A stretch of DNA of 64,000 nucleotides from Liolophura sinensis (GCF_032854445.1 NC_088305.1:27120628-27184627); one strand, 5' to 3'; positions 1-11,665 are shown, numbered from the stretch's first letter. Notes: generated by a model from the sequence alone, not told the origin. Translations and numbers: made by a program.

Positions 1-260
1 CTTCATCAACATTGAAAACTGTTGTTTGTTTCTCTTTGCATGAGCTCGCCACGATATGGCTGAGACATTGCCGATGTGACGTTAGGTCACAATCATTCAT
101 TCATTCTTTGCATGAGTCCGTCTTAATTTCATACCTCATATATCTTTTTGGTTGTTTAGTGGGAGTGTTGAACGTTTTGGCGGGAATTGGAATTGTGATT
201 ATTGTCCTAGGAACGTCCAGTTTGGATGACGGCTAGAATGGGAATGTCTGTTTTGACGCC
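1..260 (-). repeat. Dispersed repeat family C, truncated by window start
   Basis: This resembles, in the same orientation, the longer family C copies at 40840-41235 and 63640-64000. Shared parts are the 'gaaaactg...ctctttgcatga' stretch, the 'gaattgg...gtgattatt' stretch, an 'ggaacgtcca' block and the 'gacggct...gaatg' end. A different repeat interrupts it near 45-110. No coding capacity is seen, and the type of element (SINE or DNA-transposon derived) is not clear. Confidence 0.6.
45..110 (+). repeat. Short mollusc-type repeat, 'cgccacgatatggctga' motif
   Basis: The motif 'cgccacgatatggctga' followed by 'cattgccgatgtgacgtta' and a 'cattcattcattc' tail matches a repeat I know from gastropod and bivalve sequence, which usually ends in ACTC/ATTC runs. 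A second copy lies at 53068-53120 and a tail fragment at 22097-22146. It sits inside a family C copy. Confidence 0.55.
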
Positions 261-599
261 TACATTCATCCAGCAACATGCGGTTCCCAGCGTCCACTGT
301 ACCTCCATTTACCATGGCGATGCTTTTGCACTTTGAGTTAGGCCAGGGCGAACAGTAAACCGGACCTACAACAGTTTTCATCGGACAGCCCGCACCGTGT
401 GCGATTTTCTTTTGCGATTCTTTCTTAAAATAATTTTATGAATGCGCACGGAGAACTGGCTAATGAGGTTTCTTACTAACATTTTTCTCGATCATACATG
501 TATAATTTTGACAGGATCAGAGATACAAAGTGCGCGAACTAGAATATAATTTCACACACGTAGTTCCAAAAATTCAAAACAAATTAATCAACACAGGGA
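261..599. other. Noncoding stretch, nothing recognised
   Basis: AT-rich sequence. Short frames on both strands lack domain-like composition or splice context. No repeat shared with the rest of the window was seen. Confidence 0.5.
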
Positions 600-765
600 G
601 AACAGTTCAAAAGTATTCAAATAAATTTGAATATGCCTTTGAGATGCATCTGTTCCTTATTTAGAACATTATTATTCAAAGACGATCTATGCCAAATTAT
701 GCTCGCAAATACCCACCATAAAACTGTTTTCAAATACCCTCTTCTCCTGGAAGGAAAAAATGGAA
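600..765 (+). repeat. Low-copy repeat D, copy 1
   Basis: It shares the block 'ccttatttagaacattatta' followed by a matching 'gacgatc...ccaaa' stretch and an 'tttcaaatacc' stretch with 20195-20345, in the same orientation. Noncoding, class unknown. Confidence 0.6.
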
Positions 766-861
766 AAACATGTTAAATACTGTTAATATGTGCAAATAAC
801 ATTTCTGGCTCTTTCGTCTGATTTTGGCATCATTTTTATGTTTTCTTCCCATTTAAGTAGT

Positions 862-1005
862 TATTTATTTACTTGCTTGGTGTTTTACGCCGTACTGAAG
901 ACTATTTCACTCATGCGTCGGCGGCCAGCATTATGGTGGGAGGAAACCCACGATCATCCGCAGGTTGCTGGATGACCTTGCCACGTACGACCGGAGAGTC
1001 TCATT
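862..1005 (+). repeat. Dispersed repeat family A (SINE-like), partial
   Basis: It contains the core motifs of a very common mollusc repeat: 'gtgttttacgccgtactgaa', a 'tttcactcatgcg' stretch, 'ggccagcattatggtggga' and the 'cacgatcatccgcaggttgc' segment. It ends near 'cacgtacgaccgga'. About ten more pieces occur in the window on both strands. It is probably an ancient nonautonomous retroelement. The tRNA-like end seen in some genomes is not visible here. Confidence 0.75.
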
Positions 1006-2189
1006 TAAGTAAAATGAATTCTTAAATGTGGAGTTAACTTCGAATCAATCAAGACAAATCAATTTCTATCATTTCTTTGTGGAGATTTTCGTTTTCTTCA
1101 TATTCAGTGTATCTCTAGTTTAATCAGTCCACATTAACTTATGAAACTTTATTCACGAATACACGATAACATTGGTTAAAACCGTTTCTAATGGATATTG
1201 TCTCGGATCTTCTAAACCGTTTGTTAACAAATGAAAAATTCCTGAACTGGAACAGTTATTTCTAAATGATTTTTAAATCAAACCTTGACGCTCCATAGTA
1301 GGTCTAAGTCTTCCTCCTAATGCCTCTGGCTTCTGTCATGCTAAATTTGATAAGGGTTGCGAGCGTGTAGGAAGTGGCAAGTCTGACTGCAATGGCTTGC
1401 TCAGCTCAAAGCCGCTCTTGGCCGTCTTAGGATTATAGCCCGCCTTTATCAGTACACATTACCCGCGCCTTTCTTTTACAGTTACAGAAAGTTTTTCATG
1501 TATAGTCTAACCAGCATGTTAACAAATCAAAAAAAAATGTGTGAACTGGAACAATCTTTTCAAGATTAGAAACTTTAAGGCAAATTATGTTCTGGGGCAC
1601 GACTTCCTTCATCCCTAAACTAGGTCTTGAAAGGGTTCAAAACTGCATTAAACTGACAAAAGTTATGACATTTTCAAATTCATTCAAAGAGTTTAAAAAT
1701 CGTATATGTTGCGGCCTCGCTTGACGCTCAGCACTGATAGATTAGAGCAAAGAAACAGGACTGGTTAGCCAAGTGTCAGTATAATGTGACTGGGAGGGGT
1801 GTCAAGTCGGGTGTCTTCGGCATGACACTTCAGAGGCGGCAGTACATTGGCGGCATGGACTCTCCCTGCCACAACAAGACACGGTATACAAACACACCAC
1901 ATGACTCCTCGTCGTCATATGACTGACTCCCAGTAATAATGTACTAACCTTAAGCACACACAAATACATATAATTCATCTTTTATCACAAACACATATGT
2001 TTTAAAATTGCAGAAATAAAGAAAAATGTTAAGAAAGTAAAGTATTATGTCCGAGGTGATTTAATGCATTAGCTGTGAGCCAAATCCCAGCTTACGGCTT
2101 CATCTCATTTAATAACGTATGTAACGAGTAATACTGATAAGCCTAAAGAATGGCCGAGAAACATGTTTTGGTCTCTGGCCAAGGATAAA
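1006..2189. other. Noncoding stretch, nothing recognised
   Basis: No ORF with protein-like composition and no repeat shared with the rest of the window. Unique or very degraded sequence. Confidence 0.5.
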
Positions 2190-2700
2190 TCGTGAAATTC
2201 CTGAAGAAGAGGTCGAATTTCCATTAAGCTGGATCACATGGATTGCTCCTAATGGATTGCTCTCAATTAAAGAAAATTAGAACATTGTCAGATAAAGAAG
2301 ATCTTGTTTGAGCACACTCGATCAGCTAGTGTGACACCTCTGTTCTAATCGGATGTACTGAACCGGGTCTCTTTAACCGAAATCACAACCCTCAAGACAC
2401 AAAATACGGACGTTTTCGGATAAAACCTTTTGTCCGATAAACGGCTGGTTACATACACGTATCTCATCGTACCCGAGGTCAATTAATTTGCCAAGGACCT
2501 AATCAAATTACGGATCTGGTCAGATACGGCAAGCGCTCAAGCCTGTTCAAGCGGAGATGGCTTTCTTACTGCGAATTACTGGATCCAGGTCAAGGCTTTA
2601 ATGACTAGCGCGGAACAACCTAATTAAATATCTTGCGTTTGAGATTAAAAATAGCACGAATGGAAGAAACGAAGATTAAAGCCGAATGTCTGTTTCTTAT
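2190..2700 (+). repeat. Low-copy repeat E, copy 1
   Basis: Diverged but collinear with 5225-5705. Shared landmarks in order are 'acactcgatcagcta', 'cggctggttacat', 'ggtcaaggcttta.tgact' and 'ttgcgtttgaga', with similar spacing. Length is about 450-500 bp and it is noncoding. It could be a decayed nonautonomous element. Confidence 0.6.
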
Positions 2701-2725
2701 TTACTTATTTACTGATTTACTTACT

Positions 2726-2785
2726 TACTTACTTATTTGATTTGTGTTTTACGCCGTACTCGGTGGCCATATATATATATATATG
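2726..2785 (+). repeat. Family A fragment joined to an (AT)n run
   Basis: 'tgatttgtgttttacgccgt' is the 5' end of family A. It breaks off into 'cggtggcc' and a short (AT)n microsatellite at about 2768-2783. Confidence 0.65.
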
Positions 2786-4124
2786 TCGTAATTATGAGAA
2801 TAATTAATAATTGGGTCTTGAAATCTATGTTCCTCATCGATAACCCCTATTAAGTGCCAATACTGCCATTAAGTGCCAAATATAATGTCTGTAGGTACAG
2901 TATTACTGCGGGTATAGGCCAGACAGCTAATCCGATTGCTATTCACAGAAGCGAACCCTGATGTTCGAATCCAGATTAATGAACAAGTCCGCAATAGGTA
3001 TCATTAATTTACTAGGTGTGAAATCTGTAGGTACAGTACTAATGAAGATATAGGCTATTAGATTTTTGAAAGTAGAAATAATGACTTGTCCCTTATGAAC
3101 AGCCAGCTTCTAACTGCCAACCGCCGATTATGTTATTTCGCGTCGCAGACTTCCTGTAACCATATTGAAGAGTAGTCCCAGACTTCCTGTAGCTTCTAGG
3201 TCTTAAGAATTTACTTTGGATTTTCTGTAAAATTCATGCTTATCACAACATACTTGTCAAAGGTGACATGGGCCAAAACCTAGAAAAGGGTACCCCAAGT
3301 GTAGTAAGTCATAATCTGTAGCAGAAATTCATACAGGTTGCCAATCAAACAGATTACCAAGCCCTCAAACCTTGTGGCTCCTTGGTAACAATAACCAATT
3401 GGCGATGCTGTATAGCCGGTTGCGCAGTTTAACGTTCGTTGAAGTCTTTTCGATTTTCCTCCAAAATGGTGTACATGTATGAATGTCAAGTAAAAATAAA
3501 TAGACAAAGAAATGAATTAAAGCGGGATTTACATTTCCTATGGCTACAACCGTATTTAAACGTTTGGTATTTTTGCGGTGTAGCGAGCTCACGGCAGACC
3601 ACAAAGCAACACCTACTCAAGCGCACGGATTGGTTAGTCGGGGTTTGAGACATTGACGCGTGGCAGTCCTCCATTGGGGCTGAACAAACGCACAGAATCT
3701 AGGGTTGAGCTATGTGGCCTACCATGGCACAGTGGCATATAAATTCTTTTTGCACATTCTTTATACATGCATTCAGAGAAATTATTCATATTCATATTAT
3801 CTGTTGGGTAATTTCCACAAGCATTAATAGAATTGAGAAAGCCTGCTAGACACAGTATTCTGTACCCCTCAACATCAGCGATTTAACGTTCTCGTCCACC
3901 GACAGGCGCTCCCTCTACCTGCGTTATATTTACAGCAGCTGCGTGACGGCGCTACTGACCGCCACGTTTCTTTCTTGGCGTAAACAAATTTTCTCATGAA
4001 TATTTTATTGGATTGACAATCCAGCTAGTTAGTTCACAAGTGAAAAATCCTGAATTGAAATTAGGATCCTGTTTTCATGACTTCCGCTTTTCAATAAGTT
4101 AATTATGTTTGTTTTTTGCATCTA
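2786..4124. other. Noncoding stretch with small internal duplications
   Basis: Holds short local duplications. 'attaagtgccaa' occurs twice near 2849-2880, 'ctgtaggtacagta' at about 2890 and 3026, and 'agacttcctgta' at about 3145 and 3180. Overlapping short frames at 3280-3674 on both strands show no domain and are treated as chance. Confidence 0.45.
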
Positions 4125-4300
4125 AACAGACATCGGTATACCAGCAGAACCAAAATTGACGTTCCCGGTCAATAATCGCAAGGCCAGTTCCCAAAAGGAG
4201 GTTTAACACAAACCCCCAAAGCAGTAAGAAAGAAAAAAGAATGTAAATAGGACGGAATTAACAAAGAGAAGCAGTCAACAGTTGCCAATGATGTTGGAAA
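4125..4300 (+). repeat. Dispersed repeat family C, partial
   Basis: Begins with 'cagacatcggtataccagc', continues through 'gacgttcccggtcaataatc' and 'ggccagttcccaaaa'. It then matches, as reverse complement, the 'gaaaactgatgactgctttt' end of the 40840-41235 copy. Confidence 0.65.
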
Positions 4301-5224
4301 AGACGAAAGGAATGTTCTAGGTGAACGAGTGAAATCAGTGTTGAATAGTTTAACGTGCTCGTACATAAGATGTCGATAACCAAAAGATGTATCCCTGCTG
4401 CGCTTTGATCGCGACTGTTCATACCTAACGTAGCGGTCTCATTCAGCACAATGAATATCCAGCCCCAATCCCCGGGTTGAGCGGAGTTAGACAAAATTAA
4501 GAAGCACAATGCCAGAGATTCTGGACGCTCTGTCCATATTTACCTACAAGGGAATTATACTCATCGTAAAACTTAAGAAAATTCTAGTGAAGGCATTGGT
4601 TGGAATAACTTTCTCAAACTGTTTTTTGTAGTAATAACTTTGACTTTCAGACGTTGACTGAAATGGTCACATAACACACAGGATTTAACAAATGCTACAA
4701 GGCGAGACATGTACACGCAATATCTTTTCTTGCAGCAAGTTTTAATGTACAGGTAGATAATTCGTACGAAAATAATATAAAAATTGTCTTAACTTTGGAC
4801 AGGAGTATAAGATTTATTAATGAATGTTTGAAGTTCCTGGCGAGGTTGTAATGCAATAATGTAAGATATTTATAATGATCCAAGTGCCCCCCAGTCCACA
4901 AACTCTCCCCCTGAACTTTGCCCGGCACCACGCAGAGCTGCAGGTAGAGGTAAGAATACTAATGGGGTCTAGTAGAACCGAATTTCACTTATAATAGTTA
5001 GATCAATCTGGAAATCTAATTTGCAATGTGACAAAAGACAGTGGTAAGTCTAAGGAATCGGTGCCAATGATCCTTGTTAGTAACATTTACCCAATTCAGA
5101 TAGCGCCCTCAGACAAATCTGTCTCAGTTCCTGATAGTCTACATACCCAACCCGATCAGGAGCAATACGTCAACGTGATCAAGAACGTGTGTATTTCCAA
5201 TAAGCCGGCCAAGATGGCGTGTGG
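4301..5224. other. Noncoding stretch, nothing recognised
   Basis: Only short frames without recognisable domains, and no shared repeat found. Confidence 0.45.
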
Positions 5225-5705
5225 CTGTCTAAAATTCCTTTGATAGATTGTCCTAAATTAAGGACATTAAGAATCTCCGAAGAGAATTGGAATGACGTTT
5301 GAGAACACTCGATCAGCTATTGCGATGTGTCTGATCTGACTGGATTTAGGTGGGAAAAGAACTGGATGCTTTTCGTCAAAACAACAACCATTGAGACTCG
5401 GACGATTTCTATTTCTCTTCGGATGAAATCCTTTGTCAGATCAGCGGCTGGTTACATCTTTCATTTGCCAAGCAGTCTAATCAAACTGCTGATCTGATCT
5501 GCGACGATCAATGCTGACGTCCGTTCAATCCGACATGACTCTCATTCTTCGGCCTTATCGCGAATTACCAGACACATATCAATGGATTGAGGTCAAGGCT
5601 TTACTGACTCTCGCGCCGACATCTTCACCGAAACCATTGCGTTTGAGAATAAAAACAGTAATGATGGAAGTAACGAGTAACGAAATTAGTGCTCAATGTC
5701 TATAT
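5225..5705 (+). repeat. Low-copy repeat E, copy 2
   Basis: Collinear partner of 2190-2700, about 3 kb downstream in the same orientation. It contains 'acactcgatcagcta', 'cggctggttacat', 'aggtcaaggctttactgact' and 'ttgcgtttgaga'. The short frame inside it (5511-5723) is not conserved in the other copy, so it is not called as a gene. Confidence 0.6.
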
Positions 5706-6734
5706 CTTATAATATGTTTTTAGCAGTGCGGATACGTAAATGATTTATACAGTTTATGATAAATATATAGCTGACTGGTCATTTGATCCCACATCGATTG
5801 CATTGATGAGAGTTGACCTAATGGATATAAGAGAATACTTTTTTGAATTACTTAATCTCATCCTGATGAATTCGATTAGTACTGTTAAAGCGATGCATTA
5901 CCTGCAGATATCGAAATGCCAATACGAATTATTTTATACAACAGTTAACTTCTACTTTTAAAAACACACATCTACATGCACTAGTTTGTGTTCATAATCT
6001 CTATCAGTCTAGAACATCGTGTACCCCATACAAAGCCGGGGAAGAAATCAGCATGAGCTGGACACGATCAGTAAACACAATCTATAAGATTCCAGGAAGA
6101 TCCGGCTAAGTGTAATGACATTTACGTCAGAGTAAGCACGAAGCTTGGACAATGTAACCTACTTCATGCTGCTTTGTAACACGTCTTTATTTCCGTACTG
6201 AGTTTCTCGTGTGGTTGGCCAAATATGGCCGTTTCAGAATTACATAAAACAGTCGTACTGTCTGCCTTTGGTTTAGTTTGAAGCTAATACGTATAAAACC
6301 ATTGAACATTTTCTTTCCTTTTTTTTGGCTTTCCATTTCTTTGATGATGAGTTAGTTACCTTGGCGCCTTCCAGGAGTATTCAACTAAACGAAGATTATT
6401 AAAGATAAGATAAGGATTGAAGGCCGCAAATAAGTGTTATTGTCCATAGTTAATAACCGAAGTATCATACTTTTAGATGATCAGATATTGGCATTGCTTT
6501 TAGAAAAATCAAGAACCGAAACCACTTTTAAATAGTATTTAAATGTCTTCATGCATCGATTTTTGTGCAAGACATATCGTGAGTTCAAAACCAGGACTGA
6601 CCGGACTAGACATTTTTACTGTTATACAATTACTTAATTTATTTTGTTTACCGCCCCAGTCAAGAATTGCATTCTTTATACACAAAAATATGCGACCTCT
6701 TGTCAGTTTACCTCCGTGAGGGTTTTCTTTCACT
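5706..6734. other. Noncoding stretch, nothing recognised
   Basis: AT-rich. One tiny family A-like scrap, 'tcagcatgagctggacacga', lies near 6050. No credible gene. Confidence 0.45.
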
Positions 6735-6870
6735 TGTTTATTTGATTTATTTAAATGCTGTTTTACGCCGTTCTCAGGAATATTTCACTTATAAGACGAC
6801 AACCAGCATCATGGTGGGAGGAAACTTGGTAGATCCATGGCGGAAACCCAGGACCATTCTAACTGTTTAT
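6735..6870 (+). repeat. Dispersed repeat family A, partial
   Basis: Contains 'gctgttttacgccgttctca', 'ggaatatttcacttataaga', 'ccagcatcatggtgggagga' and a diverged tail. The 88-aa frame across it is a by-product of the repeat. Confidence 0.7.
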
Positions 6871-7284
6871 ATGGATGCTTTAATAGTCGCAAATTACACA
6901 TTCCCTGTAGCGGCAAGGCTTAGGGTGAATTAGGTAAAACAGAAATGCAGGGATGGCAGTTTATTAGATGTCACTGGATCTATTCGTCGAAACAGACATT
7001 CGTACACCATACCAACATGGGTGTTTTTGTCAACAGTTTCAGAACCAATCACCGAAACCATGTTCAACATAATCCATGGTGACGGTGACACATGGACACA
7101 GACTATGTGGCCCCACTATGTACTACGGCGTCGTGTGTTATGGGCGTGATTGCATCAATGAGGCTGCATAAGCATGGCTATATTTGCATGGGTATCTACC
7201 TGGAATCTTATATACCGTTTTTACTGATCGTCGTGAGTTCGAGTCCAGCTCATGTTGGCTTCTTCTTCGGTCTTGCTGTTCATG
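6871..7284. other. Noncoding stretch with repeat scraps
   Basis: Contains a family B scrap near 6930-6985 ('ttattagatgtcactgg') and a family A 3'-end scrap near 7230-7265 in reverse orientation ('gagttcgagtccagctcatg'). Otherwise nothing recognised. Confidence 0.45.
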
Positions 7285-7287
7285 CAT

Positions 7288-7352
7288 TTACATGAACCAT
7301 TTGCCATGGGACCATTTGCCATGGGACCATTTGCCATGGGACCATTTGCCAG
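7288..7352 (+). repeat. 15-bp tandem repeat, about 4 copies
   Basis: The unit 'ccatttgccatggga' repeats almost perfectly. The last unit runs directly into the reverse-oriented family B start ('ccatttgccagctatcacac'), so the array seems to have expanded from the edge of that element. Each unit contains the palindrome CCATGG. Because the period is a multiple of three, reading frames stay open through it. Confidence 0.8.
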
Positions 7353-7445
7353 CTATCACACTATCGTCGCTACTTTCGTCACTCTCGATGCTGTACGTGT
7401 TAATTTCATTAATACGGGACGCCTTTTTACAGTCGCCATGTGATA
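7347..7445 (-). repeat. Dispersed repeat family B, 5' fragment
   Basis: Reverse complement of the family B 5' region ('gacgatagtgtgatagctgg'). It ends in a GC-poor stretch with 'gctgtacgtgttaat'. It faces a longer plus-strand copy starting at 7505. Confidence 0.65.
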
Positions 7446-7504
7446 AAAATAAAACATTACCTCGAAGAATATGTGGGATGAAATTCCATTAAATATAATT
7501 AAAA

Positions 7505-7830
7505 ACGTAAACCATATTGAGAGAAAATCCAGAGCAGCGACGGTAGTGTGATAGCTGGTAAATGGTCACACGTAACCGGTGAGATACAGCCTCTTGTTAA
7601 TTTACCCCCGTTAGTGTTTTATTCCCACAATTTACGTTAACGTTTAAATAGTACAAATTACTCGCCCCCTAGATCAAGCAGAATTAGGTAAAAACAAAAC
7701 TACAAGAAATGTGGAGTGATGTTAATTACAATATATTTGACGTCTCTTGTTCAGAATTACTCAAAGTGTTGCGATCACATTTAACATACATAAACGTTAA
7801 AACAACGTAAAGGGACCAGACCCCAGGGGC
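7505..7830 (+). repeat. Dispersed repeat family B, nearly full length
   Basis: One of the best copies of a roughly 350-bp family. Order of landmarks: 'ccagagcagcgacggtagtg', 'atggtcacacgtaaccggtg', 'ttaatttac', 'agcagaattaggta', 'gtgatgttaatta', 'attactcaaagtg' and 'cacatttaacata'. No long terminal inverted repeat and no coding capacity. A nonautonomous element of unknown class. Confidence 0.75.
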
Positions 7831-7964
7831 GCATGGTCCCACCAGCAGAAAAACGTGTTTATGCACAAACACAATATAAAAGACTACAACATACGAATAT
7901 AACCAGAACAGCCTACACAGTGTGATTGTTGTCAAATGGTCAAACTATATCGCCGTTGAAAATA

Positions 7965-8100
7965 CTTAAACAGAATTAGGTTAAAAATGCAGTGATGTTA
8001 ATTGCAATGTATTAGATGTCACTGGTCTAGAATTACTAAAACTGCTGTGTTGTCATCGCATTTAATACAAAATCGTATTAAACTGACCTACACCAATAGA
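7965..8100 (+). repeat. Dispersed repeat family B, 3' half
   Basis: Contains 'cagaattaggttaaaaatgc', 'atgttaattgcaatgtatta', 'gatgtcactggtctagaatt' and 'tgttgtcatcgcatttaata'. It lies just downstream of another copy in the same orientation. Confidence 0.7.
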
Positions 8101-8750
8101 TCCCGTGAGTCACCAATGCCTATTTTAACCAGCGTGTTTGTAAAACATCTTTGGGAATTGTTTGTTAGATATCACTATTATCTAAATGCTCAGCTCATAT
8201 ATCCAACTCCAGGGAGCTATCTGGATTCCTCCATCCGTAAACCTGACAGCTTTGGTATAGGTGAAACTTTTAGTACACCGTGAGATAAATTAATCAATAA
8301 ATAAACAAACAAATCAATCACTTAATGCAATAAATCCAAATATCGTAATTCTTTTGAAGTAGCTATTGTGTCCTCCTTTCCCGCTGACGAATTGGAATAA
8401 TCTGACAGCTGGAAACATGTTATGGAGAGAACGACCGATTTTTCTTACTTCTGATATACAAAAAAACAAAACTTTTGAACAAATACTGACTTTTAGTGAA
8501 GGGTTACCATACTACATCGGAATGTTCTAAGGACTGGTATTTACACACCAGGAAGTTAATGTTGACAAATGCAAAGACGTGATTATAAAAAAAAAAAGAT
8601 TAGTCATGCTATGTTGATTTTTCACTTGATATATACTTTCCGAGTTCAACATGATAAATATCCCACACAATCACTGAGAAAAATCAAAGTCTTCGTGCAA
8701 TCTTTAGCAATATTGTTGCTGGCACCTTTTCTACTACGCTTGTACCGCAT
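8101..8750. other. Noncoding stretch, nothing recognised
   Basis: The frame overlapping the family B end (8002-8283) has no recognisable domain. Rest is AT-rich unique sequence. Confidence 0.4.
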
Positions 8751-9045
8751 GGTGCAACTGTTTAAGCTATATGGAGTGTAACATGCTATTATTTAAGCTA
8801 GGGCAGTGCAACTTGCTACTACATGTATGTAAGCCAAGGGAGTGCAACTTGCTACTACATGTATGTATACTAAGGGAGCGCAACTTGCTACTACATGCAT
8901 GTAAGCTAAGGGAGTGCAACTTGCTACTACGTGTATGTAAGCCAGGGGAGTGCAACTTGCTACTACGTGTATGTAAGCTGAGGGATTGCAACTTGCTACT
9001 ACGTGTATGTAAGCCAGGGGAGTGCAACTGCTACAATTTAAGCCG
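8751..9045. repeat. 36-bp minisatellite, about 7 copies
   Basis: Units start at 8808, 8844, 8880, 8916, 8952, 8988 and 9024, exactly 36 bp apart, with degenerate units upstream. Each has 'gtgcaacttgctactac' followed by a 'gtgtatgtaagcc' type segment. Because 36 is a multiple of three, both strands stay open: 8771-9100 (+) reads a 12-residue repeat around CNLLL, and 8767-9027 (-) reads one around LHTRSSKL. No signal peptide, start context or flanking exon supports translation, so I call it DNA repeat, not a gene. Confidence 0.9.
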
Positions 9046-10424
9046 AGGGATGCCCAAATTCCTACTATTTAAGCATTTACACGTTATAACTAAACTGTAA
9101 GTCAGACCGTATTTAACCGGTTAGGTCTGACAGTTTGCCAAGTATGCCACTGTATCGCCGCTGGTCTCTTTTCATTTTCCGTGCTGTAGTCTTCTGTATC
9201 AGTCATTATCCAAGACCAAGTCTGAAGTTGACAAAATAGAAAACTGTTTGAGTTCGTGAATTGTGTAACAACTATATCTCATGCGCTTGAAGTACAGGCT
9301 GGTTTTGCCGAGAGAGTCTCAGTTCTAATTCATATGGCGGAAGAAAAAAAAAACAACGTGTGTAATCATGAGAGGTTTAAACTCTGAGCTATTAAACTGT
9401 AAAAACCAGGCCCTTTCTCCGACACCAAATTGCTCGGGAAAAATTACGCATTTACAAGAATAATAATTTAAAAAAAACATACAAAATTTACGGCAGGAAA
9501 AGGTTTTGGTTTCTAATAGAAGATCGTATTAACATGTGAAAGATTTACACTTATTAGCTTTTGATCATCTTGTATTAAGTATTGCAATCAGTCAGCGTTT
9601 CCACCACCACCATGTCTCATCATTTGAATTTAATTAAAATCCCCATCTCCTTTTTTGGATGATGTATTTTTCCTGTGGTTCTCCAACTTATTTATAATTG
9701 TTACAATTAGGGCTTAACTTTTAATATGCTCGTAAGAAAATAATAATAATTGTGCATGTAATAAAACACAATGTACTGACTTTACTCGACACGATGCGCC
9801 ATGATCCAGCCGAGTTGTTAGTCTAAATAATTAGCTGTTCACTAGAGATACTTTGTGAGAAGCAAATAGGGAATTCTATTTCAAGGCGCCGTTTAGGCCC
9901 GAGGCTGATATACCGGTCTCCATGTGTGGAAATTACGATCATTGTATTTATCAGTACTGGTTGTGAATATACAGCAACGGCTTAGGCTAGACCATACAAA
10001 AGCGAATCTAGCTTCACCGTTTTATCGTGTAATTACTTTACTCAAACTTTCGGCCTATTTCATTTGAGTCATCTAGTGGGTTTCGATCGATGGACTTGTC
10101 CCAGTTTACCCCACTCTCTCATCTGGGGCATTTTTATAATGACCACTGATTTGAATGCAACAGGGAAAGTAATAATGCAAGGGTCATCGAAAGGGCCACG
10201 GAAAACTACATCTGAAACATCCTTTTCATCAGATGTTACATCCACTAAAATGCTTGAGTTTATAGAGTATGGTCGGTTTATGTGAATGTTAGATGCCGGA
10301 AGTGGGGTGGGATTAGTTGTTTCAAAATGTTTATCATGGAATATTCTGACACATTATTAGATTTAAGTAAAGCCAGAATGGCATGTCATGGCTCAGTTAG
10401 AAAGCCCCTTACCCCCTGGTCTGG
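9046..10424. other. Noncoding stretch, nothing solid
   Basis: AT-rich. A weak similarity to repeat K lies near 10060-10140 ('tttcgatcgatgga'). A 73-aa frame at 10064-10285 shows no domain. Confidence 0.4.
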
Positions 10425-10525
10425 TAAGGACCTACATAGGCATAAAAAACTTCTGTAATTTATTGAGATTCTATCACGAACAGTAGGTCAGTAATCGGGA
10501 ATGCTGGAAGACCTTCCCACTTGGT
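10425..10525 (+). repeat. Local repeat M, copy 1
   Basis: Contains 'tctatcacgaacagtaggtc' and 'cgggaatgctggaagacctt', also found at 11560-11665. The 'tggaagaccttcccac' end resembles the family A tail, so these may be chimeric family A remnants. Confidence 0.7.
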
Positions 10526-11394
10526 TCAATAACGATTTTGAACAGGAAATTTACTGATTCTATTACCCTTTTTCCAGGGGCCACCAGAGCAACCTTACTT
10601 CTCTTTAATAACCTTTGTATCGCACCAAGTATGTATGTTATATGTATTTGTGCAAAAGGCATTCAGTAAGTTGCCAAGGATCCATGGTTTACTCCCGGCA
10701 CTCTAGGAAATTGCTTGACACTTAAACTGTCTGTCATTGTGCAAGTGAAAAATTATTCAGTTAAAAAATAAAACGTTAAATGAAAATGACAGACTAAATA
10801 AATTTCATCCAGTAAATTCAATTTCATGTCCTTGTGCATTCTCATATATATCAAAGCTACGATTTTCTAATGGAGGAATAGACAAGTGCTTTCGTAATAA
10901 AACGTCTACCTTGTACATACTTGAGTTTTTATTTGACGCTTTTTAATCACTTTGAAATTAAGACAGAATTACAAGACAGAAAACCTGGGGGGGGGGGGGG
11001 GTCATAGTTCTGTCATAGCGTCACTGGACACTAGGGACACTGTTCAGTGGCTTTGAAGCAGCAGGGAGAGGAGAGGAGATTTTTTGAGAGGAGACATTTT
11101 GGCTAAATTCCGGACAATATGTTTGTCATTAACAGCAAATTGTATTGATGAATAAAAAGCCCCCAAAGTGCACTGAATTTCGCCAAGCATTTAAGATATC
11201 GCCTCACTAAAAGAGTTTACCGAACCACCAAAAGCAAGATTTAAACCTCTCAACCAAAGGAGCCAATATCTCCGCGTTAAGGCGAACGATTTAGTCAAAA
11301 CCCCCTTTAAATGGCGTTTCCGGGTTGCGCAAGTCGCTGCTATTTCACCATTTTCATGAACATTTAGAATAAAAATAAATGTGGTAATTTGACG
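10526..11394. other. Noncoding stretch with a poly-G run
   Basis: A run of about 14 G lies at about 10987-11000. The rest is unique AT-rich sequence without credible frames. Confidence 0.45.
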
Positions 11395-11500
11395 AGATCG
11401 GATTTCACCGGTTACGTGTGATCATTTACTCGCTATCAAACTGTATTCTCTGCTCTGCTTTTACAGTACTTTGCTGTACGTCCTGTGTTACAGTCACATA
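11395..11500 (-). repeat. Dispersed repeat family B, 5' fragment
   Basis: Reverse orientation. 'tttcaccggttacgtgtgat' is followed by a degraded 'cgctatcaaactgtat' and 'gctgtacgtcc'. Confidence 0.65.
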
Positions 11501-11559
11501 TTAAGCAATCGATAGTATAATTTGAACCGAAGTTGACATCTCCGGTTCTCCTGACACCC

Positions 11560-11665
11560 TGGATCAGTAAGTAGCTACATATGCATAAAACAATTCTGTT
11601 ATTTTTTGGGAATCTATCACGAACAGTAGGTCAATAATCGGGAATGCTGGAAGACCTTCCCACGT
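11560..11665 (+). repeat. Local repeat M, copy 2
   Basis: Same orientation as 10425-10525, about 1.1 kb away. The shared core runs from 'tctatcacgaacagtaggtc' to 'tggaagaccttcccac', preceded by similar 'cataaaa...ttctgt' sequence. It continues a little further into a family A-like 'cgtaccgccgga' end. Confidence 0.7.

Noticed and set aside
8771-9100. Cys/Leu repeat protein (and its minus-strand partner)
   Set aside because: Open only because the 36-bp unit is a multiple of three. No start context, signal peptide or splice support.
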